Shown here piece after piece: positions 18,340-27,295 of a stretch of 35,879 bases of DNA. Every line of letters starts with the position of its first letter. The first letter of the stretch is position 1. Origin of the DNA: Sulfuritalea sp. (GTDB lineage Bacteria; Pseudomonadota; Gammaproteobacteria; Burkholderiales; Rhodocyclaceae). Location: assembly GCA_020853215.1 (NCBI GenBank), contig JADYZH010000007.1, forward strand, positions 1 through 35,879, given 5' to 3'. The position numbers and the translations under genes were made by a program. The notes under the pieces are model-generated. The model saw only the letters and a program-made list of their open reading frames with translations. It searched no databases and was not told the DNA's origin.

Positions 18340-19176
18340 TCACCACCGTCGCCACCAACCCGGTGCGGAAAGGCCTTCGGTATCTCCGGCGGCCAGAGCG
18401 ACATGGGCGCGAGCGACCCTGGGCTTGCCCTCGCCGTACGCCAGCAGCATGGCCTTGTGCGCCAGGATGTTGACGAGACGCGGCGTACCGCTCGACCAGC
18501 GGAACAAGAGGCGCGCGCTGGGGGTGGGGAAAACATCCCCATCGCGGTGGCCGGCAACCCGCAGCCGATGGGCTAGATAATGCACGGCCTCCTGCTGCTT
18601 CAGGCCCGGCATCCGGTAATGGAACACGATGCGCTGGCGCAACTGGCGTACGGCGGGATCAGCCAGCTTCTGATCAAGCTCCGGCTGGCCAAACATGACG
18701 ACTTGCAACAGCTTGCGCTTTTCTGTTTCGAGGTTGGACAACAACCGCAGGGCCTCCAGACTCTCAAGCGGCATCGATTGCGCTTCGTCGATGCAGATAA
18801 TCACAGTCTTTCCCTGCGCCGCCATGTCCAGCAGATGCTCGTTGAATTGCTTCAGCAAGTGAAAATGAGAATCCATGCCCTGCAGCTTGAGCCCCAGTTC
18901 CTCGGCGATCGCGATGAGCAGCATGCGCGGATCCAGCATCGGATTAGGCAGATAGGCGACCACCTGGTTCTCGTTCAGCGTTGCCAGAAAGCGGCGGCAC
19001 AGCAGGGTCTTGCCGGTGCCGACTTCACCCGTGATCTTGATGAAGCCCTCGCCCGTGTCGAGGCCGATCATCAGCGTGTTGAGCGCTTCCTGGTGGGCGT
19101 CGGCGGAATAGATGAAACTGGTATCCGGCGTGATGCCGAATGGAAATTCGCGCAGACCGAAGTGATTGAGGTACAT
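18340..19176 (-). CDS. mshM: MSHA biogenesis ATPase MshM (ExeA/GspA-like)
   Basis: 278 residues. MYLNHFGLREFPFGITPDTSFIYSADAHQEALNTL is the ExeA/MshM opening. Walker A is GEVGTGKT (about 50-57), Walker B VIICIDEAQ (about 125-133), with sensor motif MFGQPELDQKL and the arginine-rich VRQLRQRIVFHY. AAA+ proteins of this type help place or multimerise the outer-membrane secretin. Unlike ExeA, no C-terminal peptidoglycan-binding domain is present. It starts 17 bases after mshL. Confidence 0.92.
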   Translation of the reverse strand: MYLNHFGLREFPFGITPDTSFIYSADAHQEALNTLMIGLDTGEGFIKITGEVGTGKTLLCRRFLATLNENQVVAYLPNPMLDPRMLLIAIAEELGLKLQGMDSHFHLLKQFNEHLLDMAAQGKTVIICIDEAQSMPLESLEALRLLSNLETEKRKLLQVVMFGQPELDQKLADPAVRQLRQRIVFHYRMPGLKQQEAVHYLAHRLRVAGHRDGDVFPTPSARLLFRWSSGTPRLVNILAHKAMLLAYGEGKPRVARAHVALAAGDTEGLSAPGWWRRW

Positions 19177-19193
19177 CGCAATCCGCGCAAGTG

Positions 19194-20951
19194 CTACTGT
19201 GTGGTCCGTTCCGATGAGTACGCCCGCATGCGCCCCTGGACCTCCTTGATGTCCTGCATCCAGTCGCCGTCATTGTTGATGACGGTCGGCTTGATCAGGA
19301 TGACCAGCTCGCGCTTGCTGGTTCCCGCGGAACGCTGACCCAGAACGTTGGCAAAAAAGCCCGAGGCGCCCGGTAACTGCGCAGTGCCGGTGTTTTTCTC
19401 ATGGCGCATGAGGCCGCCAATGGCAACTATGCTCCCATTCTGGACGCGGACGATACTGTCGGTCTCATTGATATTGCTGGACGCCAACGGCAGAACGAAG
19501 GTACCCAGATCGCCAAGGTTGATGACCTTTTCCTTCTCGGTGACTGTGCTGATCGCCGGGTGCACGTGCAGGATGATGTTGCCGTCCTCGTCGATCTGCG
19601 GCGTAACGTCCAGCGAAATTCCGGAAAAATACGGCTGCAGGGTCAGGTCCGGGGCCGAGGTGGTTCCCGTCGTGGTGGTTGTGGTCGTCGAGGAAACATT
19701 GGTCACGAACAATTCGTCGGTACCGACTTTGAGTACCGCCTTCTGGTTGTTGAGCGTGGCAATGCGCGGCGAGGAAAGGACCGAGACGCTACCCTGGGTT
19801 TCAAGGAAATTCAGCAGTGCGGCAAAATTCGTCGACTGAAAAGCCAGGCCGAGGAACCCTCTGCCGAGCGCTGACGCAGCAATCACTCCTGCCGCACCGG
19901 GAAGGAATGCGCCGGCTCCGGGAAAAATCGAATCGCGTTCATTGGCGGCGGCCCAGCGGCTAGGAGTACTGACTATCGGTGTCCCTGACTGGGCACCGAG
20001 GATCGTACCCGGCGCGACCACGCCCACCGACGTCCTGTTGTTGCTGCCGTTGAAAGTCGACCAATTGATGCCCGCCTGAAAACCATCCGCCAGGGTGACA
20101 TCGATGATCTTGGCTTCCAGCATGACCTGTCGCTCGGCAATGAGTTGGGTGGCCTTAAGATATTTATCAACATTGCGTAGTTCGGTCGGCAGGGCGCGCA
20201 CCACCACTGTTCCGGAAGATGGATTGATGACGATGCTACGCCCGTCAGCATTGCCGACGATGGATGTCATCGCGCGGTTCAGGTCACCCCAGAAATCGCT
20301 GTCAGTACTCATGCTGACACGCGTGGTGTCGTCGCTGCTTGCCGCGGCGGTCGTGCCGCTGCCGGAAGGTGTGGCCGGGGCCGCGGCAGACCCAGCGATG
20401 GTGCTAGTCGGCCTGCCTTCAGTGCTCAACGAACTGCTGCTGACCCTCAGGTCACTGCTGCCCCGGCGCCGGCTTGACAGGTAATTGATCTGGAAAACTC
20501 GGCTCTTCATCGTATTCGGCTCGATGAATATCCGCTTGCCCTGGACCCGGTACTCGTAGCCGTAAAGCTCGCGGATGGTATCCAGCGCCTCGATCAAGGT
20601 CACGTCCTTGAGGTTGATGGTGAGACTGCCGCTCACATCAGGAGGCAACAACATGCTGTAGCGGGTGCCCGACACCAGGGCCATGAAGACTTGCGTGGCG
20701 GGAGCATTGACTACCGAAAGATCGAAATGTGGTTCTGTCGCAGGGGAATCCTTTACCAGCTGCGGCGCCAGTGGCGGCATCAGCGATGCGTCCGTCAGCG
20801 TAGCCGCAGGCGCCCGGCGCTCGGTGGCCGACTTGAGGAGGACATCATTGATTTCACCCATCACGTCATTGCCGGGACGCTGCGGTGCGGCACAACCGGC
20901 CAAGACACCTATCAGCATGAGTACCCGGTATGTGTCGAATGTCTGTCTCAT
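19194..20951 (-). CDS. mshL: MSHA pilus secretin MshL
   Basis: 585 residues. An N-terminal lipoprotein signal, VLMLIGVLAGC, puts the lipidated Cys near residue 20. The N0-type domain covers FDLSVVNAPATQVFMALVSGTRYSMLLPPDVSGSLTINLKDVTLIEALDTI. Next come a Ser/Thr-rich linker and an N1-like domain (SIVINPSSGTVVVRALPTELRNVDKYLKA). The C-terminal secretin domain includes LNFLETQGSVSVLSSPRIATLNNQKAVLKVGTDELFV and the end motif RVQNGSIVAIGGLMRHEK. It forms the outer-membrane channel for the pilus. The start overlaps mshK by 4 bases (ATGA). Confidence 0.95.
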   Translation of the reverse strand: MRQTFDTYRVLMLIGVLAGCAAPQRPGNDVMGEINDVLLKSATERRAPAATLTDASLMPPLAPQLVKDSPATEPHFDLSVVNAPATQVFMALVSGTRYSMLLPPDVSGSLTINLKDVTLIEALDTIRELYGYEYRVQGKRIFIEPNTMKSRVFQINYLSSRRRGSSDLRVSSSSLSTEGRPTSTIAGSAAAPATPSGSGTTAAASSDDTTRVSMSTDSDFWGDLNRAMTSIVGNADGRSIVINPSSGTVVVRALPTELRNVDKYLKATQLIAERQVMLEAKIIDVTLADGFQAGINWSTFNGSNNRTSVGVVAPGTILGAQSGTPIVSTPSRWAAANERDSIFPGAGAFLPGAAGVIAASALGRGFLGLAFQSTNFAALLNFLETQGSVSVLSSPRIATLNNQKAVLKVGTDELFVTNVSSTTTTTTTGTTSAPDLTLQPYFSGISLDVTPQIDEDGNIILHVHPAISTVTEKEKVINLGDLGTFVLPLASSNINETDSIVRVQNGSIVAIGGLMRHEKNTGTAQLPGASGFFANVLGQRSAGTSKRELVILIKPTVINNDGDWMQDIKEVQGRMRAYSSERTTQ

Positions 20952-21322
20952 TGGTGCACCGTCTCCTTTGCGGGCGATTTCCTGACAACGATCTTCTTCG
21001 CCGGTATTTTTTCTATGGCGGGCATGACCTTGAGCACTTCGCGTCCGCTTTCTCCCTGCAAAACGACTTCCCTTTCGCTGATCTTCAGCACGCGCTTGTC
21101 GCCGAACCTGTCACCGACCCGCAGATACTGGCCGTTAATCACGGCGGCAGATTTTCCGCCGGGCCGCAGAATCACCGTCTGGATCCCGCTGTCCACCGGC
21201 GCCGCAGCACCATCCGCGGAATCCTGCCCCACGGGCGGACGTGTCGGATCGGGGACCTGGGCAAGCACCGGATCAAGGATCACTCCGGTAAGCAATGCGG
21301 CGAATAAAACATTGCGCATCAT
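20948..21322 (-). CDS. mshK: MSHA biogenesis protein MshK (PilP-like)
   Basis: 124 residues. A signal peptide (MMRNVLFAALLTGVILDPVLAQ) is followed by DPTRPP and a small beta-domain with LRPGGKSAAVINGQYLRVGDRFGDKRVLKISEREVVLQG, the usual MshK pattern (NG-yl-vGD, then V-L--). It is a periplasmic partner of the secretin. It overlaps mshJ and mshL by 4 bases each, so it is translated in a coupled chain. Confidence 0.85.
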   Translation of the reverse strand: MMRNVLFAALLTGVILDPVLAQVPDPTRPPVGQDSADGAAAPVDSGIQTVILRPGGKSAAVINGQYLRVGDRFGDKRVLKISEREVVLQGESGREVLKVMPAIEKIPAKKIVVRKSPAKETVHQ

Positions 21323-22056
21323 ACAGTTAACCAGCTGCGATCAAGGCTCAGGGTGTAAACACGCAGCACCATGATGTTGCGCGGATACTTTTCCACCGTG
21401 AGGCTGATGCTGTTCCACATCAAACGCTGGGGCATGCGCTCCAGTTCTTCCAGATAGATCAGCAGATCGTTGTAGCTGCCCGCCATTCGAAGCTCGATTC
21501 CATGCTGATAGATGCCTTCACCCGTAGCGGATGGAACGCCTGATGCGGCGCCTTCCTTGCCCGGATCGACACCCGCTGGCACCGACGTAGCGGCTGCCGC
21601 TTGGCTATGTTGCCCGGACACCGCAGCGCCCACCAGGGCCACGGGCAATGTCTTGAGGGAAAGCAGTTCAATGGCGCGGTTCTTCGCCAGCAGGCCTTGC
21701 AGAAAGGCCTGCATCCTGGCCGGCGGGACCATGCCCGTCTCGAATGCAGCAAGACGTTCACCTATCGCAACCATCTTCTGCCTGGCCTGCGCCAGGCGCT
21801 GCTTGTTGGCGGCATCCGGGTCGCTTTGCGCCTGGAGCCCCAGCAGACGTGCCTGCTGCTGCACAAGCTCCGTGCGCGCCGCAGACTCCGCCTGAGCCGC
21901 ACTGCTGGATCTGAGTAGCAAGGGCTCGATGCCGAAATTGAAAATCAGGAAGCCGCCGCCGAATATCACCGCGGCCGCGACGATCGCCCGTTCACGACGG
22001 GTCAGCGTGGCAAATTTCTCCGACCACTGTCGCCATTGAATGACGAGCGCGCTCAT
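21319..22056 (-). CDS. mshJ: MSHA biogenesis protein MshJ (PilO/GspM-like)
   Basis: 245 residues. A short cytoplasmic stretch, WSEKFATLTRRERAI, leads into one membrane segment (VAAAVIFGGGFLIFNFGI, about 27-44) and a periplasmic coiled coil (SSAAQAESAARTELVQQQARLLGLQAQ). The C-terminal ferredoxin-like domain, HGIELRMAGSYNDLLIYLEELERMPQRLMWNSISLTVEKYP, matches PilO. It forms the inner-membrane alignment complex with the PilN-like protein and MshI. Its start overlaps the PilN-like gene by 4 bases. Confidence 0.88.
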   Translation of the reverse strand: MSALVIQWRQWSEKFATLTRRERAIVAAAVIFGGGFLIFNFGIEPLLLRSSSAAQAESAARTELVQQQARLLGLQAQSDPDAANKQRLAQARQKMVAIGERLAAFETGMVPPARMQAFLQGLLAKNRAIELLSLKTLPVALVGAAVSGQHSQAAAATSVPAGVDPGKEGAASGVPSATGEGIYQHGIELRMAGSYNDLLIYLEELERMPQRLMWNSISLTVEKYPRNIMVLRVYTLSLDRSWLTV

Positions 22057-22718
22057 GGCCTGCCTTCTTTCTTGTCGACCAGTTTCGGCATCAGGACAAA
22101 GTCAATGGGTTGGGCGGAAGTCGGCGCTGGCGACACGGCGACCACTTTTTCCGGGGCAGCCACCGGCGGTTCGGACCGGCTCATGGTCAGCGCTGCAAAA
22201 CTGCGCCCCTGAAAAGCCGTTTCCGCGCCAAGACGCCGAATGTACTCGGGCAGGGCGGCAGCGGCAAGCATGCTGCCGCGAATTTCCATGTCATTGCCTC
22301 CGGAGCCGATGGTGAAGCCCGTCAGCCACAATCCTTCCGGCGCCTGACGGGCAAAGCCACGCAGGTACTCGGCAAAGCCGCCGGTACTGCCGACACTGCC
22401 ACTTTCCAGCAGAAGGGCTATATGACCACGGCGCTCCAGCAGTGTCTCGACGGACTGCAGTTCCGCGATAAGGCGCGGGTCGGGTTTGCGATTTTCTGCG
22501 ACAAGGGTCGCTGCGGCAACTTGATCCGTCGCTTCCTTGAGCTGGGCCTCGACAACCGCGACGGCCTCCTTGCGCTGTGCCGCGATCGTCCCGATCCAGC
22601 CGACGGCCACCACCAGCACGGCATACAGCGCGATAGCCGCGATCGCAACATTTCTCAGGGTAAGCGGATCAGGCTGTTTGAGGAAACGCGGATGGTAGAG
22701 GTTGATCTGTGCGCTCAT
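22053..22718 (-). CDS. PilN-like assembly protein of the MSHA locus
   Basis: 221 residues. MSAQINLYHPRFLKQPDPLT, one membrane segment (VAIAAIALYAVLVVAVGWIGTI, about 24-45) and a periplasmic coiled coil followed by GFAEYLRGFARQAPEGLWLTGFTIGSGGNDMEIRGSM are typical of PilN/GspL C-terminal halves. MshI in Vibrio is encoded beside such a protein, sometimes called a second MshI. The Pro-rich C-terminal tail (VAVSPAPTSAQP) contains copy 2 of the 23-bp repeat. ATG 22716-22718 overlaps the mshI stop as ATGA, and CGGAGGTGGC stands just upstream. Confidence 0.85.
   Translation of the reverse strand: MSAQINLYHPRFLKQPDPLTLRNVAIAAIALYAVLVVAVGWIGTIAAQRKEAVAVVEAQLKEATDQVAAATLVAENRKPDPRLIAELQSVETLLERRGHIALLLESGSVGSTGGFAEYLRGFARQAPEGLWLTGFTIGSGGNDMEIRGSMLAAAALPEYIRRLGAETAFQGRSFAALTMSRSEPPVAAPEKVVAVSPAPTSAQPIDFVLMPKLVDKKEGRP
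22119..22141. repeat. Dispersed 23-bp repeat, copy 2 (inside the PilN-like gene)
   Basis: Identical to copy 3 and one base different from copy 1. With copy 1 the identity extends to 25 positions (one further base on each side). Here the reverse strand encodes the AVSPAPTS part of the Pro-rich tail, outside the conserved domain. A 14-base partial match in mshI (23248-23261) also encodes AVSP and is probably coding coincidence. Confidence 0.7.
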
Positions 22719-23647
22719 GCCACCTCCGGTTCGTCGCGCAAGGCCGCACCGATTGCGCGCAGGCACTGAAATTGGCGCAGGGGATCGAGCAACGCGGGCA
22801 CCGCGCCCAGATCAAGCACGGCTGACACCTCCAGCGGCTTGACGGCAACCGTCAGATTGGCGCGCAACGAGTCGAGGAAGCCACCGACACCGGGAATCGG
22901 CGCGACCAGAAGGTGGGCCAGGGGAATCGCACTATAGATTCGATCGAAATTGTCCAGCGAGCGCTGTATGTCAAGAGCGATGCGCTCGAACAATATGCCG
23001 CGGCGATCATCATCCGCCGTGATCAACTGTCGCGCCGTGATTTCAACATGACGCGCAACCAGAAGCTCGCCACTAACGGTAAAGGTAAGCAGGCCTTCAT
23101 CGTCATCGAATACCAGCGTAGCCAGACCGCGTCCGTCCTGCTCAAACAGCGCCGCCAGGTTGCGCTGCGATATCTCCGGTAGGTCGATCGCGGCCAGCGG
23201 CACCTTGGCCGCCTGAAACGCTTGCACCAGCGGCGCGATGGTGGATTCTGGCGACACGGCGGCAAATACTTGGTGGGCACGACTATCGGACGGAATCGGC
23301 AGCAGGTCGATGGCCGCGGTATCGACAGGAAACTCAAGCTGATCCTTGATCTTCCAGCGCACCACTTCGCGTGCCTCGTCGGGCGGTCCAGTGACGGCAT
23401 CAGTCTGGATCAACTGATACTTGCCGTGAGTAAGCAACGCGGTGCAGCGATAGCGGTCGAGTTGCATCGGCTTCTTCAATGCCGAAAGTGTCGCCGCAGC
23501 ATCGGTACCCTTTTCGACCGAGTCCGCCAGCAACACTCTCGGTTTGTGACCCGCCTCGCGTCTCAAATGGACAAAGTCGACGCGGTCGTCCCGCATCACG
23601 ATCGATAGCCAGCCCGGTTCAGCTCTTGGTTTGAAAAAGGTGCGCAC
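22715..23647 (-). CDS. mshI: MSHA biogenesis protein MshI (PilM-like)
   Basis: 310 residues from a GTG at 23645-23647. The protein opens FFKPRAEPGWLSIVMRDDRVDFVHL and contains REVVRWKIKDQLEFPVDTAAIDLLPIP and AAIDLPEISQRNLAALF; the ATPase-type actin-like fold of PilM/MshI is expected. It is a cytoplasmic or membrane-associated docking protein that binds the N-terminus of the PilN-like partner. It is the first gene of a run (mshI, PilN-like, mshJ, K, L) linked by 4-base overlaps. No strong Shine-Dalgarno precedes the GTG; a possible promoter lies in the 110-base gap after mshQ. Confidence 0.85.
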   Translation of the reverse strand: MRTFFKPRAEPGWLSIVMRDDRVDFVHLRREAGHKPRVLLADSVEKGTDAAATLSALKKPMQLDRYRCTALLTHGKYQLIQTDAVTGPPDEAREVVRWKIKDQLEFPVDTAAIDLLPIPSDSRAHQVFAAVSPESTIAPLVQAFQAAKVPLAAIDLPEISQRNLAALFEQDGRGLATLVFDDDEGLLTFTVSGELLVARHVEITARQLITADDDRRGILFERIALDIQRSLDNFDRIYSAIPLAHLLVAPIPGVGGFLDSLRANLTVAVKPLEVSAVLDLGAVPALLDPLRQFQCLRAIGAALRDEPEVA

Positions 23648-23676
23648 CAGTTGTTTCGGGTCTCATAATCCAGTTA

Positions 23677-23703
23677 ACTATACTAGCCAAAAAGGATGGG
23701 CAA
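23677..23703 (-). promoter_or_regulatory. Candidate promoter upstream of mshI
   Basis: Minus strand: TTGCCC (23703-23698), 15 bases, TATAGT (23682-23677) in the gap between mshQ and mshI. The -10 box is good but the spacer is short. It would start an mshI-N transcript about 23 bases before the GTG. Confidence 0.35.
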
Positions 23704-23757
23704 GGGTGGATTTCAAGGAGGAAGGGTGCGTAATTTGCTCCGCTCAGCATCAAGAGG

Positions 23758-26700
23758 TCAGTAGCGTTCGCGCAGGTAGATATAAGGTACCTTCGGCGAG
23801 CCGAATCTGACGCGGGCGTTGGGGTCCCGGTCATAGAGCACACTGGGACATGCCGCGCTACCGCCCCACCTTCCTTGCAGCCAGGGCAGGTTGGCGCCGC
23901 TGATGGTGGGAGGATGGGTGGTATTGCAGGAGAGATCGATAGTGGTCGCTGTCGAATTGAGATTGAGCGCGATATCCGCGCTGCCGCTGGTGCCGGCGTT
24001 GGGAGCGGCAAGGACGATGGTGCCCAGCCCGTTGGCCAAAGGCAGCGCCGCCGCCGGTACCTTGGCGGCGCCATAGTTCGCGGCGGTCAACGTTCCCTGT
24101 TGGTTGCCGATCGCCAGATTGTCGCGCTGGTTAGGGATCATGGTGCAGGAATCAATCGTGTTGGTAACCCACGCCGTTCCATTCCAGTACATCGCGCGCA
24201 GCGGCACCCTTAGCGGCAGCAGCTCCGAGCCATAGGCACTGTCAAGCCTGAGAACTCCGTAATGGAAGAGGCTGCCGGAATCGAAGCCAATCGCGGCGGC
24301 GGCACTACTACCGCTGATGCAGGTCGGATTGCCCGTGATTACCGGCGCCGTGGCACAGGTGGCGGGCGTGGGCGCCCCCGCCTCGCTGTAGTCGTCGAGT
24401 TGCAGCGCCAGGGTGATGGCTGCCGTATAGGGTGCCTGCGGCACGGCCGGGTTGCGGTAGAGCGTCAGCTTGTCGGTGGTGCCGAAAGTCAGTGCACCGC
24501 TACCGTTGTTGCTTGAGACAATCGTTGCATCGCCGGTTTGCGTTGCGAGATTGGTGCCATCCCAGCCCGGCGTGGCGGTGCCGAGGGCATAGGTCGTGGT
24601 AAACCGGGTCGTGCCGCCTTGCCTGAGTGCGGCGCAGGTCTGGGTCGGCGCGGTACACGCGGCACTGCCGTAGGCCAGGGGTGTAGCCAGCTTCCAGATA
24701 CCGCCGCTGCCCATGGCGCCGAGGTAGTTTGCGGTTTGCACCGGCATCGCCGCGCCGTTCATGGCCCTGACGGTCACGCTGGGAGTTGTGACGAAGCCGA
24801 AGGGTTGGCCCAGGTAAGTGAAGCTGCGTGTGGCGCAAACGGAGTCGAATGTTTGCAGTTGGGGTGTATTCACGTTGAGCTGGTAACTCGCCGGGACAAA
24901 GCGGCCCGTGTTGATCACCGCATTGGAGCGGAAGTAGCGCTGGCTGATGGTCGAGTCTGCCGCATCAACGTTGGCGAAGCTTCGATCCTCGACTTCCCAG
25001 CTGAAGGTTCCTGCTTCGCTGTAGGCGGCGGTGGTGCTCGACAGCACTCCGCTGGCATAGTTCCAGCTGTTGACGGTGAAGGTGCCTGGTGTGCAGGTGT
25101 ACCCGTTGGTGGTGCAATAGGTGGGATCGGGAAAAACCAGATTCCCCGGCACCAGCGTCGGGTTGCCGGCGTAATTCGTGGTCGGATTGTTGAGCGCGTT
25201 TCTTGCGGTCAGTCCCGAGAGGGAAAACGGCTTGCCGGCAGCATGTACGTTGCCACCGGCGGCGGCGAGGTTGTTGAGTGATCGAGCGTTGCCGTTGGTT
25301 TGCCAGTCCGCGTCCCGGGCTGTCGCGCCGACGGTGTCGATGTACGAGGGACGGATGGCAAAGGCGTCATTGGAGCAGCCATAGTTAACGGGTGTTCCGG
25401 CGTTGATGATCTTGACTCGTACTTCGGGCCACGAATTCACAGGTGTCCGGGCGGGCAGCGAGAGGCGGATCTGGCCGGCGAAAGTAAGGGTGAATGCGGT
25501 CAGGCCGGCATCGGTGGAGATCAATGTCCAGGTTGAGCGACAACCCTTGCCATCCAGCGCCCCCGAGTTGTCATGGGCATCGAGGAACTGCACCGTGGCA
25601 TTGCCGGTGAAAGGCGACAGAGCGCCGCCGCTGAGCGAAACCACGTCGATATTGCCGGAACTGGCAGCAAGGGTTCTTCCGGCGATCTTGGTGCGGATAA
25701 CGCCAGCCACCGCAGTGGTTGTGGTGCTGGTGTCGAAGGCGTTGAAGTTACCGGTAGGGGTGCTGCAAATCGGGCACAGGCGCAGGCTGCCGTCGCGCTG
25801 CAGTCCGCGCCACTCGTTGGCGTAGATGGCGGCAATCTCGGTGTCGGCCAGTACCCGGCTGTAAATTCGGGGCTCGTCGATGCGCCCCTGGAAGCGGAAG
25901 CCGGAACTATTCTCGGTCGAGGCCAGGTTTTCGCCACCGATCGCCGCCGTGCCGGCATCCGCGCCCCAGGCGCCAGTGTAGGTCTGGTTGGTATCCGAGA
26001 GCAGGCTGCCACCCGCGTCATGGATCATCAAGCGGCGATTCTTGGTCGTGGCGTCATGGATCGCAACGACAAAATACCAGTTGTTGGATGTGACGACGGC
26101 CGGTGAATCGAAACTAATCGGGCTTACCGCGCGCGAGAAAAAGCGCAGCCGTCCCGATCCAGGGTCGCCGAGGCTGACGGCAAAGCCGCTGGTGTTGTTC
26201 TGGTCGTCGACAAAAATGCGCTGACCGCTCTTGGCAGCATTGGTCGAATTGATCCATGCGGAAATCGTGAAGCTGGTATGGCCGACGGTCGAACCCAGCT
26301 TGGGAAAGGCGGCCGGCAAGCCGATGTACCCGGTGCTGCCGTTGAGCGTGTCCGCCGTGCAAATGCGGCCCGTAGCGGCGAGACTCACTCCGCCCACCAG
26401 CGTGCCGTTGTAGGCGTTGCCGCTGAAGTCCGTCGCCGTGGTGCCGGCGCACTCGTCGAGACGGTATTCGGCCAGCGGCGGCGTCGGTTTGAAGAAGCGC
26501 AGTGCCGAATAGGCCAGAGAGTTGACAGTGGTCAGGTCGACCAGGACGAAATCAGTGGCACTCAGCTGATAGCCGACTTGCCCGACGCCCTGCGAGACAT
26601 TGGCGATGTCCTTGTACTGGTATACGAAGTCACCGGTTTCATAGAGAATCATCTGAACGTTGAACAGGCTGCTGCCGCTGTTCCACTCCTTCATCTGCGA

Positions 26701-27216
26701 CCAGGTGACGACAAATCGATTGGGCGCGGTGAGCGAAGCGTAGGTCACCCGCCCACTGCAGCCCCCGCCCCCACCGGTCGGGCAGAAATCCGCGCCATAC
26801 ACCCGCATGGTGTTGTTCAGGTTGGCGTTCGGGTAGGGAATCGTATACGTTGGCGGCGGACCGACAGTCTGGGTGCCCCAGTAGCAATAGGCGTTGTTGT
26901 TGAACTGCAGGCGACCGTTCGACATGATGCGCACGGTATTGTAGGTGCCGCTGCCATAGGGGTAGTTGAAGCCGATCGGCAGTTGCTGGCTGATGTCGTC
27001 GTCTACGCCTGCAGAGCCGCCGACGCACTCGGGCGCCGGGCCACCCGTGGCGCCGGTAAAGACGACATCGGTGTGAGTGGAGTTGTCGATCCAGGCCATT
27101 GGCGCAAGGGCGTAGCCGTAGGTGGCGGCGACGGCACTGACAGGAAGAAGAAAACACGCGCCGACGAAGAAGGCGCGAACCCACGATTTCTTCATGCGCA
27201 AGAAGATCGAAGTCAC
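23758..27216 (-). CDS. mshQ: MshQ-like large pilus-associated protein with LamG domain
   Basis: 1152 residues from GTG 27214-27216, which has AAGGAG 6 bases upstream; an ATG seven codons later (MKKSWVRAF) is the alternative. A signal peptide ends near AVAA (about 28-31). Residues 32-245 form a beta-rich domain (TVRIMSNGRLQFNNNAYCYWG ... FNVQMILYETGDFVYQYKDI). Residues about 248-466 are a LamG/concanavalin-like domain (EYRLDECAGTTATDFSGNAYNGTL ... FRFQGRIDEPRIYSRVLADTEIAAIY). The C-terminal half is the DUF6701 region found in MshQ, with many Cys pairs, ending DPNARVRFGSPKVPYIYLRERY. It is probably a secreted or surface adhesin-like component; its exact role in MSHA pili is not established. No internal stop is seen. 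Confidence 0.88.
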   Translation of the reverse strand: MTSIFLRMKKSWVRAFFVGACFLLPVSAVAATYGYALAPMAWIDNSTHTDVVFTGATGGPAPECVGGSAGVDDDISQQLPIGFNYPYGSGTYNTVRIMSNGRLQFNNNAYCYWGTQTVGPPPTYTIPYPNANLNNTMRVYGADFCPTGGGGGCSGRVTYASLTAPNRFVVTWSQMKEWNSGSSLFNVQMILYETGDFVYQYKDIANVSQGVGQVGYQLSATDFVLVDLTTVNSLAYSALRFFKPTPPLAEYRLDECAGTTATDFSGNAYNGTLVGGVSLAATGRICTADTLNGSTGYIGLPAAFPKLGSTVGHTSFTISAWINSTNAAKSGQRIFVDDQNNTSGFAVSLGDPGSGRLRFFSRAVSPISFDSPAVVTSNNWYFVVAIHDATTKNRRLMIHDAGGSLLSDTNQTYTGAWGADAGTAAIGGENLASTENSSGFRFQGRIDEPRIYSRVLADTEIAAIYANEWRGLQRDGSLRLCPICSTPTGNFNAFDTSTTTTAVAGVIRTKIAGRTLAASSGNIDVVSLSGGALSPFTGNATVQFLDAHDNSGALDGKGCRSTWTLISTDAGLTAFTLTFAGQIRLSLPARTPVNSWPEVRVKIINAGTPVNYGCSNDAFAIRPSYIDTVGATARDADWQTNGNARSLNNLAAAGGNVHAAGKPFSLSGLTARNALNNPTTNYAGNPTLVPGNLVFPDPTYCTTNGYTCTPGTFTVNSWNYASGVLSSTTAAYSEAGTFSWEVEDRSFANVDAADSTISQRYFRSNAVINTGRFVPASYQLNVNTPQLQTFDSVCATRSFTYLGQPFGFVTTPSVTVRAMNGAAMPVQTANYLGAMGSGGIWKLATPLAYGSAACTAPTQTCAALRQGGTTRFTTTYALGTATPGWDGTNLATQTGDATIVSSNNGSGALTFGTTDKLTLYRNPAVPQAPYTAAITLALQLDDYSEAGAPTPATCATAPVITGNPTCISGSSAAAAIGFDSGSLFHYGVLRLDSAYGSELLPLRVPLRAMYWNGTAWVTNTIDSCTMIPNQRDNLAIGNQQGTLTAANYGAAKVPAAALPLANGLGTIVLAAPNAGTSGSADIALNLNSTATTIDLSCNTTHPPTISGANLPWLQGRWGGSAACPSVLYDRDPNARVRFGSPKVPYIYLRERY

Positions 27217-27254
27217 GATGCACTCCTTCGTTCCGCGTGGCCCACGAGCGCAAT

Positions 27255-27277
27255 AGTCGGCGCTGGCGACACGGCGA
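27255..27277. repeat. Dispersed 23-bp repeat, copy 3
   Basis: Lies in the 79-base gap between mshP and mshQ, 38 bases before the mshQ start. It is identical to copy 2 and in the same orientation as both other copies. Confidence 0.7.
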
Positions 27278-27295
27278 GTGGACATTGGAGGGGGC

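Noticed and set aside
23248-23261. Fourth copy of the dispersed repeat, inside mshI
   Set aside because: Only 14 bases match, and they encode the same short Ala-Val-Ser-Pro run, so coding coincidence is enough.
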